64,000 nt of DNA, from positions 38,567,756 through 38,631,755 of the forward strand of contig CM060108.1 in the NCBI GenBank assembly GCA_030522415.1. The letters run 5' to 3'. Below, one piece after another: positions 31,388 to 43,906 of the stretch. A program made the translations under genes and the position numbers. Under the pieces are notes generated by a model. It did not search any database. It was given only the letters and a program-made list of their open reading frames with translations, and was not told where the DNA came from. Position 1 is the first letter of the stretch. Every line of letters starts with the position of its first letter. This DNA is from Channallabes apus. Its lineage: Eukaryota > Chordata > Actinopteri > Siluriformes > Clariidae.

Positions 31388-34300
31388 TCACCCATCCATC
31401 GCCTCTTCAATCTTCTTCTTCCTGAGCTCAATCAGCTCTGGAGTCTCCATGCCAGCAGGAACGGAGGAGAAGCCACCCGGAGTGATTAAACCGCTAAAGA
31501 CGGAGACGGAGCGAGATCAGATTAGTCCTCACGTCTCAGAAATTCACACGTCTTTAATACAACATGATTGCAAACTCTGTGTTGTAAATCAGCCTTACCT
31601 GTCGGCCGGGGTGAAGAAACCGGACTCGTCGGGTTTGTCCTCGTCACTCTCTTCTTCTTCCTCTTCTTCTGAAGACTCTTCGTCTGACGGTTCGAGTTCG
31701 CCCCACGGGGTCCGGTCCACTTCCTCCTCCTCTGCTTTGGCCTGTTCAGACAGTTTTGTTTAAAATTAACCTGCTCTTTAACAACTTTTGTATTTTCAGA
31801 ATACAGACACAAATACACATAGGAAGGTCACAATAGAGATTTAATGAATATTTATAAACAGCCGTGAGTTGACTGATACATGGGATACTATTAACGCAAT
31901 ACTACATTGTTTATACATAATAAAACATTAACATGTTAAAATGTGATGTAGAAAAAAATATATATAATGTTTTAGGATCTGTTTCATAAATATTATGTGA
32001 TTTTAGATCTACTGTTTATACACTCTTATGCAGTGAGCAAAGAGAAAATGCAGAGAATCTGAAACGGAGCTAAATTCAAACTAAACATTGATAGTAAAAC
32101 AAATCAAACATTAAAAGCGTTCTATTTGCTTATAAACATCATTAAAACGATCACATTTCGTGGTTTCTACAATAGAACGATGAATCCACCATGTATAATT
32201 AACACTACTGCTAATGTTGACTGTCTGCAATTTAATTACTAGTTAATTAATATTTTAATGCAGGTATAATGTGTGTGTGTGTGAGAATGCACGCTTCTTT
32301 ACCTGGAAGTCAATAGCGTTGGTACCGAACACGTCTCCATAAAGAGGTTTTCCTGTCTCGTCTACGGGAGGTTTACCCCATCCTCCAGCGTGGTAACCAA
32401 ACGAGCAGTTCTGTCAGAGGAAAAATTTCTTTTTAAAAACTGCAGGTTAAAATAAAATTCATGTACTCCAACAGCCAAGACGATCAGCAGACAAACCTCA
32501 TAAAAGCATTTCCTTGTTTAACAACATCTCTGAATATTTTTCTCCAAACTCCTACAAGCAGTGGTGTCAAAAGTATTCACATTCATTACTTGAGTAGAAG
32601 TATAGATACTAGGGTTCAAAAATACTTCTTTAGAAGTTGAAGTATCAACCCAAGCTTTTACTTAAGTAAAAGTTTAAAAGTACTGGTTTCAAAACTACTA
32701 AAAGTAAAAGTACCGTGAGGGGCGACAAAAGCATTAAGGTCTCGATTTCTGATCATGCGACGGGTCGGCTGAAAAATAATTACTCCAGTAAAGTATAGAT
32801 AACCAAAATTTCTACTTAAGTAAGGTAACGAAGTATTTGTACTTTGTTACTTGACACCTCTGCCTACAAGTACTCGATAAATTATTTACACAATCTTAAA
32901 CTACATGGTCTACAGCACAGGTTTCTCGCTCCTGGAGTATCCAATATCCGAGTGTTTTTCCTTTTCTTTCTTTCTTTTTTTTTTTTACACTAATTGACGT
33001 AGATGAAGGCAGACTTTCCAAAAATCATGAATCTATGGTCAATTTTGTTTCATAAACCTGCTGGTGTTTGGATGCAGTTGCTGTAGACTAACCTCAGGAA
33101 TGGGGGCGTTGAGGCCCGGGATCTTGAGATTAGGGTAGGAAGGCGGGGGACCGTATCTCTGCATGGCAATAAGCCACGGAGGAGGAACCTTATGGGAGTT
33201 CTACAGAGGAAGAAAATAAAAAAAGAAACAGTGAACACTTCATAACAGTGTAACTGTGCCAAAAATAAAGCTCATCAAAAGAATCAAAAGACACACAAAC
33301 ACTATCATGAGCATACATGTGGGGGAGAAAAAAAAAACCTGCATAAAACAGTGTAAAGAACTTAACTTCTAAGCATGTTCTTAAAATAGGGAAGTTGTTA
33401 TAAGTGAGTAAATAGTCTTTAAGTTCAGTAATAAAGCGAGTTTATACATGCTCTCGATAAGATTAAGCTGCCAGAGCTATAACATAAGAGACGATGGCTC
33501 TGATCCGAGCTGAGCTGCCTTCAAGTAGAGCAAGTAAAACATGTTGTACAAAGGACTGGAGTTCTGCTCTGCTACAATAATCCATAAATTTACCAGAGAT
33601 TTCATTTAGACTATTTAAATTGGTGTTTGTTAGGGGAGTGTGAATACAACAGCATTTTCTAAATTCTGCAGTCAAACGTGATCGCCTTAAATGCTGTGAA
33701 ATCATAGGATAGGTAATAAATCCTCATAAGCTGTTTTAGCACTGAAAACTTTAACTTTAGTAGATGCTTAACTTACCAATGTCTAGATGCAGCTATCAAT
33801 CTGGGCCAGGACAATTTCACTTTTAGGTGTTGTATAGTTCATATTTGCCTGGCCAGAATGGTTTAAACCACCAAAATAACGTTTTATTGATAAACTGCGC
33901 AGCTTTGGCCAGCGTGAACACTCCCGTTAGTAACGAGGCGAATAAGGAGCTAAACTTCAGCTGCAGAATGAGACGCTGCGCAATAAGGAGCCAAACGAAT
34001 CGGAAGCTGCGAATAAGGAGCTAAACTTCAGCCTCGTGTGTTTAGGGGCATCATATCTTTCGCTAGAAAGTTAGAAACGGCCCTGGTTATATTCTTGCTC
34101 CTTTTGGATCACCTTTCATAAAGTGTAATGGCCACGAAAGATGACACGAGTGATATCCGCTTTGGTACAGACCCACTGCTAGCCCTGCTAGTTGACGGAG
34201 TAACATCGGGCCGCATGTTCATGCTCTGTGTGGTCGTGTGGGTGATGCGTTCATATAACGGAATATGTGCTAACTTTTTTGTTGACAATTTCAACATCTT

Positions 34301-35114
34301 TGGATAATAACTCGAGGTTAGATTCACTTTCGTTACTGCTTCCACTAATTTTTTTTTGTCGTCCTGGTGTTTGCTTTGCAAAGTGCGGTAGGAAATTAAC
34401 TTTGACGTGCACGGCACGCTGATCGGCTGTTGTCGTATTGTTCTGCTGTGTGATTGGCTCTTAGATTAGTTAAGAGCAAAAAATGTCTAGAGACGATGAG
34501 AAATGTCATCGTTATTAAGATAAAATAAATCGCTGAGATAAGATATCGTTTATCGGCCCAGCGCTACCACCACCCAGTGCATTTAGTCAACCAGCCAGTG
34601 CAATGCAGGCAAGTTTAATGGAAAAGGATTCCTCAACTATGTTTAGACCAGGAAGTTGTAACAATGGTTTTCATTAGCTGTTATTTTCTGCCTTAAACGA
34701 ATAAATACCCCTAGGATAACCATCTTCCTTAAAGTTTAGGGAAATCCTAGTCAAAGAAAATGCTTACGATTGTTTATGAATCCTTAGTTTAGGATTTTTT
34801 TAACAGTTTAACTGAAGTGTTTTGCAAACTGGCTGAAGGGCTCTAAACCAGAAGTCACTACTCAATATCTGCAGCGCCATCTACTGGATAAAATATGCAA
34901 TATGCCTTTAAAGGGTGGGTTTGATGGAAAAAGATGCCAGTAGTTTTTTCCCCAAGCAAATCCAAATTCAGTGTTGAGTCAATATATATATATTCTTTAA
35001 CAGGCAGCAGGTGATGAACTCACAGGGCCTGTGGGCATGCCCAGAGCGATCCTCAGCTCATCAGACAGATCTCCCGGCTTCTTCTCCTTCAGCCGTGTCT
35101 CAAACTCTTTACCC

Positions 35115-35147
<33 letters not shown>

Positions 35148-38100
35148 TAGGGACAGGGATGAGAGGCAGAACCATGAGTCACATGAGAAGTGATTCTATA
35201 CATTTCCTCTGAAAGCACTTTGAATGGTTAAGACACAAGACATTACCTCATAGTAAAGGTCTCCGTGGATGGTGAGCTTCGGTTTGATCTGCCACTTGAA
35301 GAAGGCGTCGTGGAGCTTCTGGTAGTCGATGTCGATCTTACCCATCTTCGGACGGACTTTCTCTCGCATTTTAGTCTTCATAGTTTTAGCATCCTCCTGT
35401 TGGAGAAAGAAAACGTTTAACTTGTGAGAACTCATTCACAGTAATGATGCAACACACTGATTCACTGAACACGACCTGCCGTGTGTATTTTGGTCAAAAG
35501 ATTTCTACAGTGAGTTGGTTTCAACAGCACTTAATTAGAACTTCAAGAAAAGTAAAGGATGATTTTTGCTAGCTTAGAACTGTGAGTGTGTGTGTAACAT
35601 GGTCATTGTAAATAACCCGACACTTAAATCACCTCAGAAATGAAGGAAAATTACCTACATGGCACAACATAAACATGAACACTAGGGGCAGCATAGCGAT
35701 AATGTCTCAACCCAACACCATGTGGACGTGTATACTATTCTACAGCTTTATTTAGGCATTTGGCAGATGCTCTTATCCAGAGTGACTTACATTTTTATCT
35801 CATTACACATCTGAGCAGTTGAGGGTTAAGGGCCTTGCTCAAGGGCCCAACAGGGACAACTTGGTGGTTGTGGGGTTTGAACCTGGGATCTTCCGAACCG
35901 TAGTCCAATGCCTTAACCACTGAGCTACACCTGGCACTAATACAACCCAGGTTTCCTATTATAGCAAGCATTTGAACTTTAAAACCTCTCCTGTAGACCT
36001 TCAGAAAGGTCTTGTTTTTGGACAGGTCTTTTAAAATGTTGGCACAAAGCGACATTACTAAAATTAAAACCTGTAACAGCAAATCAATGCTTCAAGAAAC
36101 AAAGCATTATTTCACTGCCAGCTATAACAAATTAAAAGATGTTTTTTTTGTGTGCAACAGCTCAAGGCTTAAAACTAAATCAAGCACTAAAATACCTAAA
36201 GCAATAAAACACACCTACATGTTCTGCACCTAATCATTATCCACAACACTGCCTTTATATAACGTGCATAATTTGACTAGATGAATAAAACGTCTCTCTA
36301 AGCTGCTCATTACTGGCGTTAGTCATGCTTTAATAGTGTGTCACAACACCTACATCTGATGATGTAATAGTTCAGGTGTCAAACTGATGGAAGTGTGTGT
36401 GTGGGGGCTGGTGGGAATAACATAATACATACATTTAGATCTAAACATCTGCACTCGCATAAACAGGATCAAAATAAACATTCTAATAATGATTAAACAC
36501 ACATCGCTTTCAGTATGATTAAGTTCCAGTGAAAATACGCCCCAAAAGATTTATTTAATTTCACTCAGCCTAATACATTACACTTAAAAAAATAAAGTTT
36601 AAAAAAAAAATAATAATAAAAAAAAACAATGTAAAGATAAACCTGTATATTGTACAGTACTGCTCTGTCTCCAGCTGATATTTATTAGTTAAGTTCTAAG
36701 GAAAACTCCATGAACCGAAAGCAATCGCAGTCTCTAAACCACCACTTTTCGCTGGGGTTTACTAGAACTGTACGTAGTAAACGTGCTTCACCTTCTCCTG
36801 CAGCGCCTCCCTCATCTCCTGGATGCCGGTGCGTTTGATGAACTCGGGCAGCTCGAAGGGTGGTTTCTCGATACCCCTTTTACCCTGCAGGTACTTCCTC
36901 TTGAAGCACCAGTGGCGCGGCACGGGTACGGTGTTCCTCGTGGCCTTCAGGTGCACCAGCAGCTTGGGCTCCTGCGCCGTCACGTCATGCATCTCCACCA
37001 CGTCCGGACGAGCCACCAGCTACGGCGAGAGGAACCGGTGACAAAAGATTACACGTTGTAGATTCAGAGAACACAGTCCACTACAGAGGACAGGACAGAC
37101 TTTTATTAATTATTTGTCCAGTGTGTGTGTGTGTGTGTGTAAACCTGTTTGAGCTCAGCTACAGTCAGCCTGTTCATCCTTCTCAGCTTCTTCTTGGAGA
37201 GTTTCGGCACATCTGGTTTGGCTTCCTGTAGCAACACAAAGTTGGAAATATATTTAATAAAAAAATATTTAAAAAAATAAATAAATACACGAGAACTGAC
37301 TCCAGGTACACAGTCACCTCATCGCTATCGTCGCTGTCTTTCTTCTCCTCTAAAAATTTCTTCTTATACGATGTGATCTCCAGCTTCTCGGCCTTCTCCG
37401 GCTCCTTCTCTTTCTCCTTCTTCACCTCATCGGTCAGCTATGAGACACATCAGAAAGACGTAAGAACCAGACAATAACATGTCTTAGCAATCATGAGAGC
37501 TTCTACATTTCAGCACAACATATACCACTCTGGGTTTACACAGAATTAACACTTCTGTATCATAAGGACACGCTCAACTGGCTCACTTTAAACGCTTCGA
37601 AGATCCTCTTGAAGAAAATGTAGTTGGGGTCGTAGATCTCCGGCTCCTCTGTGACGTACTCGATCTCCACCTCAGGCTCTTTCTCCTTGTCCTTCTCACC
37701 GTCGTTCTTCTTCGTCTCAGCTTGCTCATTCTTCTCCTGGTTCTTCTTCTTCTTCTTTTTACGGTTTCTGCGTCTGCGGCTTTTCTGGAGATCGCATTGG
37801 AATATAAAAAAAAGTCACCTCTTTATAAAACATCTGCTATTTAAAGTCAGCTTCACGTTAACTCATCAGAAACGTGTTATGAACAAATTAACACGAGACT
37901 AATAGGTCCGATCAGTCATATCATTACAGAATCAGGCTTCTTTATTAATCTTGTTAATATAATACTGTCCAATTTAATATGCTAGAAGGAGCTGGATAAT
38001 TTTTTTTTTTACAACCCTCTGACTTTCTTTCATTTCTTTCAGCAGAATTAAAGTTATTAATTGAACTATCTTGCCGTATGCTTTTTTTCTCTATTAAACA

Positions 38101-41100
38101 ACTTCTTAATAACTCAATCCACAAGTTAACAAGTGCAGCACTAAAGAACAAATTTTATTTGATCAAACTCACATCCTTTTTAGAGAGAGTGCCTTCATCT
38201 TCATCGTCCGAATATGGACGAGAGCTGTTCATGTCCATGTCGGCCATGTCCTCATCGTCCTCTTCTGAGAAACAGATTCACACACACACACACGGTGTTA
38301 ACCTTCTTTATTTTCTGCAGCATAATGTGTGAAGCTTGTGCTCAGAGTGTTCAGTGCATTCTGACCTGTAGGGGCAGCAGTGAGCTGCTCCTGTCTGATC
38401 TCCTTCAGCTGAAGGATCTTCTCCAGAGCCTGAGGGATCTTCGGGCCGATTCCCACATCGTCGCTCTGCCACATCTGCTCACACAAAACAATTAATATCT
38501 GCTTCAGAAAAATACTCTAATCGTTTCCAAAAATGCACAGCAATGCTGATTTGTACCTCTCTGGCGTCCTCTCCAGGCGGAGGTGGTACTCTCTGCTTCT
38601 GATTGCTCTGTGATATCATGGAAACACCTGGAGGTGGTGGGGCACTGGTTGTCAAGACTACAAGAGATAGTAAAGGGTGAAGATTAAGCAATTAAAAAAA
38701 AAAAAAGCATAACAATGTATAAAATGTATTTTTTATCTAGTGGTCCACGATGTGGGTAGAACAATTCAAGAGGCGGTCAGTTACCTCTGAGAGGAGGAAT
38801 GGGGGGCAGCAGGTTGGGTCCAGGTCCTGGAACCCGGGTGCCTGGTGGTCCTGTCTGCTGCAGCTTGACAAGCTCCTGCTGTCTCTCGTGCTCCAGCAAC
38901 TGTGCAGCCTAGAGACAAACAACACGTGATGAACATGAGACAATAAGAATAAAACTTGCTGGACTTAATATCATTTGAAAACGGTTTAGTACAGTGATTT
39001 GAGTGATCATGCTGTGACTTAGGCTCGGATCTCTTACTCTCTTCTGCTGCTCGAGAAGCTCCTGCTCCTTTAGCTGCTCATCCATCACTCTGGAATCTCC
39101 CTGAAACACAACAATAATACAAATAATATAATAATATACAAACATTTTTATTTCAGTTTTTATTTTAACATGTGCGAACAATAGCACACAGAACATCTCA
39201 AGAACAGAATCTGGATTCACATCGTCAAATTTTCACGCACCTGCAGCATTTCCGACAACAGAGAAAAACAAAATACTATAAATAAAAAGAATTAAATAAA
39301 TAGGCCTGCACTAAAATTTTTTTACTTAAATAACAAATTAAGATTACAAAACAAACACGCTGAAATACCTTTGAAGCTTGCCTCAGGTAGGCAAATTTTT
39401 TCAAACCCACCCTTTGTATTTGGTCATTTTTTCGGTAAAAAAAAAATAAAAATAGCAGGCCTGCCTCAAACCACAAACTGTCTAGTTTTTATTAAAGAAA
39501 TTAAAGAAAAAAAAAAGTAACATGTCAACGTGCTGTGGGGATAGTCTGGAGCACAACCTAAACACCCGCGGCAGAAAACACCCTCTCAGACGGCACAGAT
39601 GTCCCAGGAATGAGGCGATAACACCGCGCTAGAATGGCCAGTCTCGGGAAGCGCTGTTCATTTGCTTTCCACCAGTCTAGAGCATGAATATCCAAAGAAG
39701 ACGGATTGTCTCTCATATAAATGTCCACCTCTGTTCCATAATCAGTGACTTCTTTTCTCTCACTTCATTTTGCTTGCCAGGCAAAATACATGATAACGCC
39801 CCATGAGTTAACAAATAGCGTATGTGTATATTTATGCCGCAAAACTTTATACTACTACTAATAATAAAAATAATAACTAGAGAGCAAAAATTCCTGAAGA
39901 AATTTTAAGTGTGCCTATGCCGCTGTCGGGTCACTTCTAATGTGTGCGGCATCATAGACGGAACTATGATGTCATAGCTGATGCTGGTCTCAAAGCCTCG
40001 TGTACGGGACATTTTGGGGCGGTTTTCTGGGATCTGTGGGAAAACCGTGCGACGAATCCCCACCAAAAGTCATAGCACACCATTCCCGATCGAGCTGCAT
40101 GAAACGGTGTAAGGATCGTCTCACAGCTGCGGGGCGAGAAACGGTCAAAAATTTTAGGCGGAAGAATAATAAATGGATTTCGGGGGCACTTCTGAAGGAA
40201 GAGTAATAAGTGCACTTAGGCACACTTAATTAAAAATACATATATATAAAAAAAACATTTTCAACCATTTAACTGTGATAGTAATAATCGGTCAAAATTC
40301 ATTCTTTCAGTTAACGGTTAATATAAACATCCCTATAAATAGCCAAATCAATGGTTCTTCCCCATCTTTAGACCCTATGATTTTATCCGTTCCTGTTCAC
40401 GGTCTATCAGTCTTTCACGCTCATACCTGACTGGCTCTCTGGACCATCTTCTGCGGATCGTCCTGCGCCATTCCAGAGGAGACACCCGGCGGCTCCATGC
40501 TCATGCGTATACCAGGTGGAGGAGGTCCTCCCATCATGCCCATGGCCTGCAGGACACCCATGCCTGGAGGCAGAGGCATGGAAGGCATCGGGGGCATGGG
40601 GGGCAAACCTGGGATCTGACACAGTGAGAGAAATTGCATGATGAACTGCTGCTTGGATGTCAATCAAAAAACTAACTTTGCACTACTTTCTCATCACGCT
40701 AAGCAAACTGTCAGTATTCGGGTAGCTGCTTTAGGATCTTTTGAACCAGATATAGGTTGTAGAGGTTTCTTACCGTGGGCATGGTCTTGTCATCTCCACC
40801 CACCAAGCTGGGTTTAGTCAACATTGCACCCGTCTGAGGAAACAAACCAGTGTGATCGTACACACAGTAAGATAACGTCTATCCAGACTACAGTGTCTCC
40901 CACAGAAAGAGTATACTGTAGCGGCCCATCTTATTATTAGAGCGACAATGCAGTAGGTTTGGGGACAAATTTAGAGAGGCCAGATTAAAATGGTTTGGAC
41001 ATGTGCAGAGGAGCGATGAGGGGTTATCGAGAAGGAAATGTTTAAGATAGAGCTGCCAGGCAGGAGGAGATGAAGGTTTATGAATGTGGTGAAGGAGGAC

Positions 41101-42317
41101 ATGCAGGATGTTGGTGTGACAAGGGAAGATGTGGTAAACAGAGTTAAATGGAGACAAATGGCCTGCAGTGGCAAACCTTAACATGAGCAATGATGATCAA
41201 ATAAATCTACCAGAATGCTTAAATAAATCTATCAGGAATATCAAATAAATCTAGAAATCATGTAAAAGGTTGAATGCATTTGTTATTTATTGCATGCACT
41301 TTTGCGCTGGCGAGTAACTCCTGTGGGGAAACACTGGGCTATGGTGTTAAACACTCCGACAATACACAGGATGTCCAAAAACAAATACAATAATAAACTG
41401 CAATTATCCAACTTTATACATGTTTGTTTATTTCACTTTTACACCAGTGAAATCAGCATTAACACTGAGTGAAATAGTAGACGATGTATGTTGGGCATTT
41501 TCTCTGCTTGATAAACAACAAATAAATGTTTATTGTTCCCTATGTTTATAAAGAGTGTCTCAATGTGACACAATGACCTGAAATACATTCATGATAAACA
41601 AAAACTACGAAAAAGTGAGATACAGACAAGAGATTTCTAAACACATCTACAGATACTGAGTTCCTCACATGGAAGAGTTAAACAGATTATAAATATTTCT
41701 TATTTAACATGAAATTGAAACGTATATGTGTAAGTAAAGTGATGTTACCTGCATGGTGTAAGACTTCAGTCTGTCTATTAACTCTTCTCTCGGGCCTGAA
41801 GACACACAACACAGCAGAATTAAAGCTTTTATAGTTTAAAACTAAACACCGTCAGTGTAAATCAATCTAAACTGAATTTAAAGCAGTATTAAGTCACATG
41901 ACTGAGGGTCTGAGCTCTGTGTTCCCTCTCACTCAACACAACACAAACATGGCGGACAGAGTCATTCATTATCCCTCAGAGGACGTTATTAATAAACAAA
42001 CGCGTTAAACATGAGGAGGAAATTAAATAAAGATACAGCATTATTATTTTCTAACAAACCCCAAGCTGTAAATCATCACTAAACTGCAGCCGGTTTTGTT
42101 ACCAACAGTCAATGCTAACGCTAATGCTAAGCTGTGTGGTGCTGCCTGGGGTTAGCTGAGGTGGCTAATGCTACGCTAACTCCCGAGTTCACAGGGACTA
42201 ACGGCGGTTTCTCTCACCCAGTACCGGAGCTCCGATCTCCGCCAGCTTGGCCTGTAACTCAGGGACACTCCATGAGCTTAGCTCCAGGTTAGACTCCGCG
42301 ACTCCGTCAGCCGCCAT
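29465..42317 (-). CDS. sf3b2: Splicing factor 3B subunit 2 (SAP145), 22 exons
   Basis: Component of the SF3b complex of U2 snRNP in the nucleus, binding pre-mRNA near the branch site with SF3B4. Coding exons, 5' to 3': 42218-42317, 41749-41795, 40774-40833, 40427-40615, 39038-39100, 38785-38908, 38557-38657, 38366-38474, 38173-38264, 37587-37784, 37318-37437, 37145-37225, 36792-37019, 35247-35396, 35024-35113, 33093-33200, 32303-32410, 31599-31741, 31392-31493, 30892-30991, 30142-30345, 29465-29536. All introns are GT-AG and phases join without a break: 862 residues against about 895 in human. Features: SAP-like motif about 10-50 (SWSVPELQAKLAEIGAPV); Pro-rich, Gln-rich and Lys-rich regions to 400; DUF382 about 409-537 (HWCFKRKYLQGKRGIEKPPF); PSP domain about 570-620 (VPPPWLIAMQRYGPPPSYP); acidic run near 680; end KKYKEFKF. 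Start: first ATG, A at -3 and G at +4. Confidence 0.97.
32559..32862. mobile_element. hAT-type MITE in an sf3b2 intron
   Basis: 304 bp with ends CAGTGGTGTCAA and, on the other strand, CAGAGGTGTCAA. It is flanked by a perfect 8-bp duplication CCTACAAG (32,551-32,558 and 32,863-32,870), diagnostic of hAT. The interior is rich in ACTTAAGTA-type palindromes and is non-coding. It lies between the exons at 33,093-33,200 and 32,303-32,410. Confidence 0.95.
33780..34565. mobile_element. hAT-like element fragment in an sf3b2 intron
   Basis: The right end, read on the minus strand, begins GGTAGCGCTGGGCCGATAAA followed by CGATATC, resembling the GCTGGGCGATAT ends of fish hAT elements. The left border is uncertain. 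Internal direct repeats GCGAATAAGGAGCTAAACTT occur near 33,941-33,960 and 34,007-34,027. No transposase domain could be read. Confidence 0.4.
35737..35938 (-). mobile_element. tRNA-derived SINE with L2-type tail, in an sf3b2 intron
   Basis: On the minus strand it reads GTAGCTCAGTGGTTAAGGC (A box) and GGTTCAAACCCC (B box). It then has TGTTGGGCCCTTGAGCAAGG and a tail GTAAGTCACTCTGGATAAGA with CATCTGCCAAATG. Well preserved. The tail motif is shared with fish L2 LINEs, whose machinery presumably moved it. It is not a functional tRNA gene. Confidence 0.85.
39559..39705 (-). pseudogene. hAT transposase C-terminal dimerisation-domain remnant
   Basis: Minus-strand translation gives ALDWWKANEQRFPRLAILAR and then TSVPSERVFSAAG before a stop, the C-terminal dimerisation signature of hAT transposases. 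No other part of the transposase is evident nearby. It lies in an sf3b2 intron and is not part of the splicing-factor transcript. Confidence 0.85.
39909..40225. mobile_element. TTAA-flanked MITE in an sf3b2 intron
   Basis: 317 bp begins GTGTGCCTATG and ends, on the other strand, GTGTGCCTAAG. It is flanked by TTAA at 39,905-39,908 and 40,226-40,229. TTAA duplications are made by piggyBac and Kolobok elements. The interior is GC-richer than its surroundings and non-coding. Confidence 0.65.
40946..41178 (+). pseudogene. LINE C-terminal fragment in an sf3b2 intron
   Basis: GGTTTGGGGACAAATTTAGA through GGAGACAAATGGCCTGCAG corresponds to the same LINE family as 16,300-16,483 plus 22,217-22,345, here uninterrupted but degenerate and opposite in sense to sf3b2. 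Confidence 0.7.
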
Positions 42318-42430
42318 TTTTATTCTTTTTCTCTCTCACTCAAACACACACACACTCACACCGCTCTGCACACACAAATCAGGCGCAGAGGATCATGGGA
42401 ACTTCCGCAACCAACGTGGGCAATACGCAT
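42318..42430 (-). promoter_or_regulatory. Likely core promoter and 5' UTR of sf3b2
   Basis: Sequence directly upstream of the start codon contains a (CA/GT)-type stretch and then GGAACTTCCG at about 42,398-42,407, an ETS-like site common in housekeeping promoters. No TATA box is seen. The start site itself cannot be read from the sequence. Confidence 0.4.
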
Positions 42431-42813
42431 GGACGTTAAAGGGGGCGTGTTCTGCAAAATGATGTGAGATTCAGATCAGTCTCCAGTGTGTGTTAACAGG
42501 GAAACGTTCCTTGTTTTTGTCCTTTTTTCATTTAAATATACATTAAATTAACTATAATTATACTTGCTTTGAACTACACACGTGCCTTTAAGATGTGTGG
42601 CGGCATGGTGGCGTAGTAGTTAGCACTGTCACCTCGCACCTCTAGGGTGTGTGTTCAATTCCCATCTCGGGGTTGGCATGTTGTCCCAGTAATGGGTGGG
42701 GTTTTTCCCCACAGTCCAAAGACATGCATATTGGGCTAATTGGTGTTTTGCCCATAATGTGTGAATGAGTGTGTGCTCTGCGATGTATTGGCACCCATCC
42801 TCATGCCCTAAGC

Positions 42814-43906
42814 CAGTGGTTCTCAAACCTTTTCTGTCATTCCCCACTTAAGGGGATAAGACATAAAACACATGCGGGTCTCTTTACTGCCCCCACCATC
42901 CCCACCATGAATCCAAGCTCAAGATAGGCTTCATTAGGAGTGGGCGATATAACCAAAATCTTCTATCATGGTAGAAGCAATTTTCTACCTCGATAACGAT
43001 ATATATCACAATATAGCGATTTGTATCTGAAAATGCATAAATAAAAATTTAAACACAAAGAAACTGTTTTACATAATGTCATTTTATATAAACTGTGAAT
43101 TGCTGAGGTTTGCTGCATTTTTTTTTTTACTTTTGGCCATATTCGTTTGGATGCTTGGATTTCAGATGATAGAAAAGGTTTGACGTGTTTCCACCACTTG
43201 TTAAAACAGTGCACTTGCGTACCTTGCAAATCACGTTCATCTCATTCGTATCACTTTTCTTATACCCAAACCAATTCCACATCACAGACGAGGCACCTTT
43301 TTCCTTTATGATCTCCTCGTTGTTGGTTTTGTCACATATAAGCAAGCTCACTGCTCGTCTTATTCCATTGTCGAAGTGTATGTGAAGCCAAACACATCAA
43401 AAGTGGGAGGAAAACGTGGTACCCGATTGAACCAAATATCTGCGCAAATACAGCGCAGCGCGACTATCTGGATAGTGCAGTGATGATCTGGTTTATTTGC
43501 ACAGCCCAGTGGATCGCGCAGCATCGCTCGAATCACAAACCTGCGCGACTCACTGTGTTTTTATTTAAAAACAATTTATTTAAAATGTCAGGACTGTTTA
43601 ATATTGTTTCCACCTTGCCATGGCTTGTTTATACGTGCGCATCCCAGCGGGGTAAAATGTACTTTGATGGTCAGCGCGGTTTATTTCTGTCAGAGTTGCG
43701 CAGCGCTGCCCAGTGGCTCGCGCAGGTTTCAATTCAATTTACTTGTATTAATGATCCATTTATTTGTGTGTGATTGTTTTGAGCATACGCATAAATTAGA
43801 ATAGGTACTTTCCTATTATTTTCCACTAATTCCCTCCCGTTCATTGCGCCCCACCTGTCATGTCTGTATTCCCCACTAGTGGGGCCCCACACTTTGAGAA
43901 CCACTG
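42814..43906 (-). mobile_element. hAT DNA transposon, defective, inside a SINE
   Basis: 1,093 bp with ends CAGTGGTTCTCAAA and, on the other strand, CAGTGGTTCTCAAAGTGTGG. It is flanked by CCCTAAGC (42,806-42,813) and CCCTAAGT (43,907-43,914), an 8-bp duplication with one change. A further GTGGGCGATATAACC motif at about 42,938 hints that another hAT end lies inside. Only the N-terminal zinc-finger part of a transposase remains. Confidence 0.88.
43127..43351 (-). pseudogene. BED zinc-finger fragment of a hAT transposase
   Basis: A 74-codon minus-strand frame reads ASSVMWNWFGYKKSDTNE, then CKVRKC and GGNTSNLFYHLKSKHPNEY: the aromatic start, Cys pair and His pair of a BED-type DNA-binding finger. 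It ends shortly after the finger. The catalytic domain is absent, so it is a truncated transposase rather than a host ZBED gene. Confidence 0.8.

Noticed and set aside
31449..31763. 104-codon plus-strand serine-rich frame
   Set aside because: It is the antisense of sf3b2 acidic exons (Glu codons read backwards as Ser/Leu).
35880..35938. tRNA gene on the minus strand
   Set aside because: A and B boxes are present, but the body continues into SINE sequence and no cloverleaf 3' half with acceptor pairing is seen.
36783..37061. Plus-strand frames of 72-92 codons
   Set aside because: Antisense of the conserved sf3b2 exon at 36,792-37,019.
38651..38657. Alternative acceptor AACCAG for the sf3b2 exon at 38,557-38,657
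   Set aside because: It gives the wrong frame; using TTGTAG joins in phase and yields the expected APPPPG sequence.
43480..43804. Two plus-strand frames of 66-97 codons
   Set aside because: They lie inside the defective hAT element and do not correspond to transposase.
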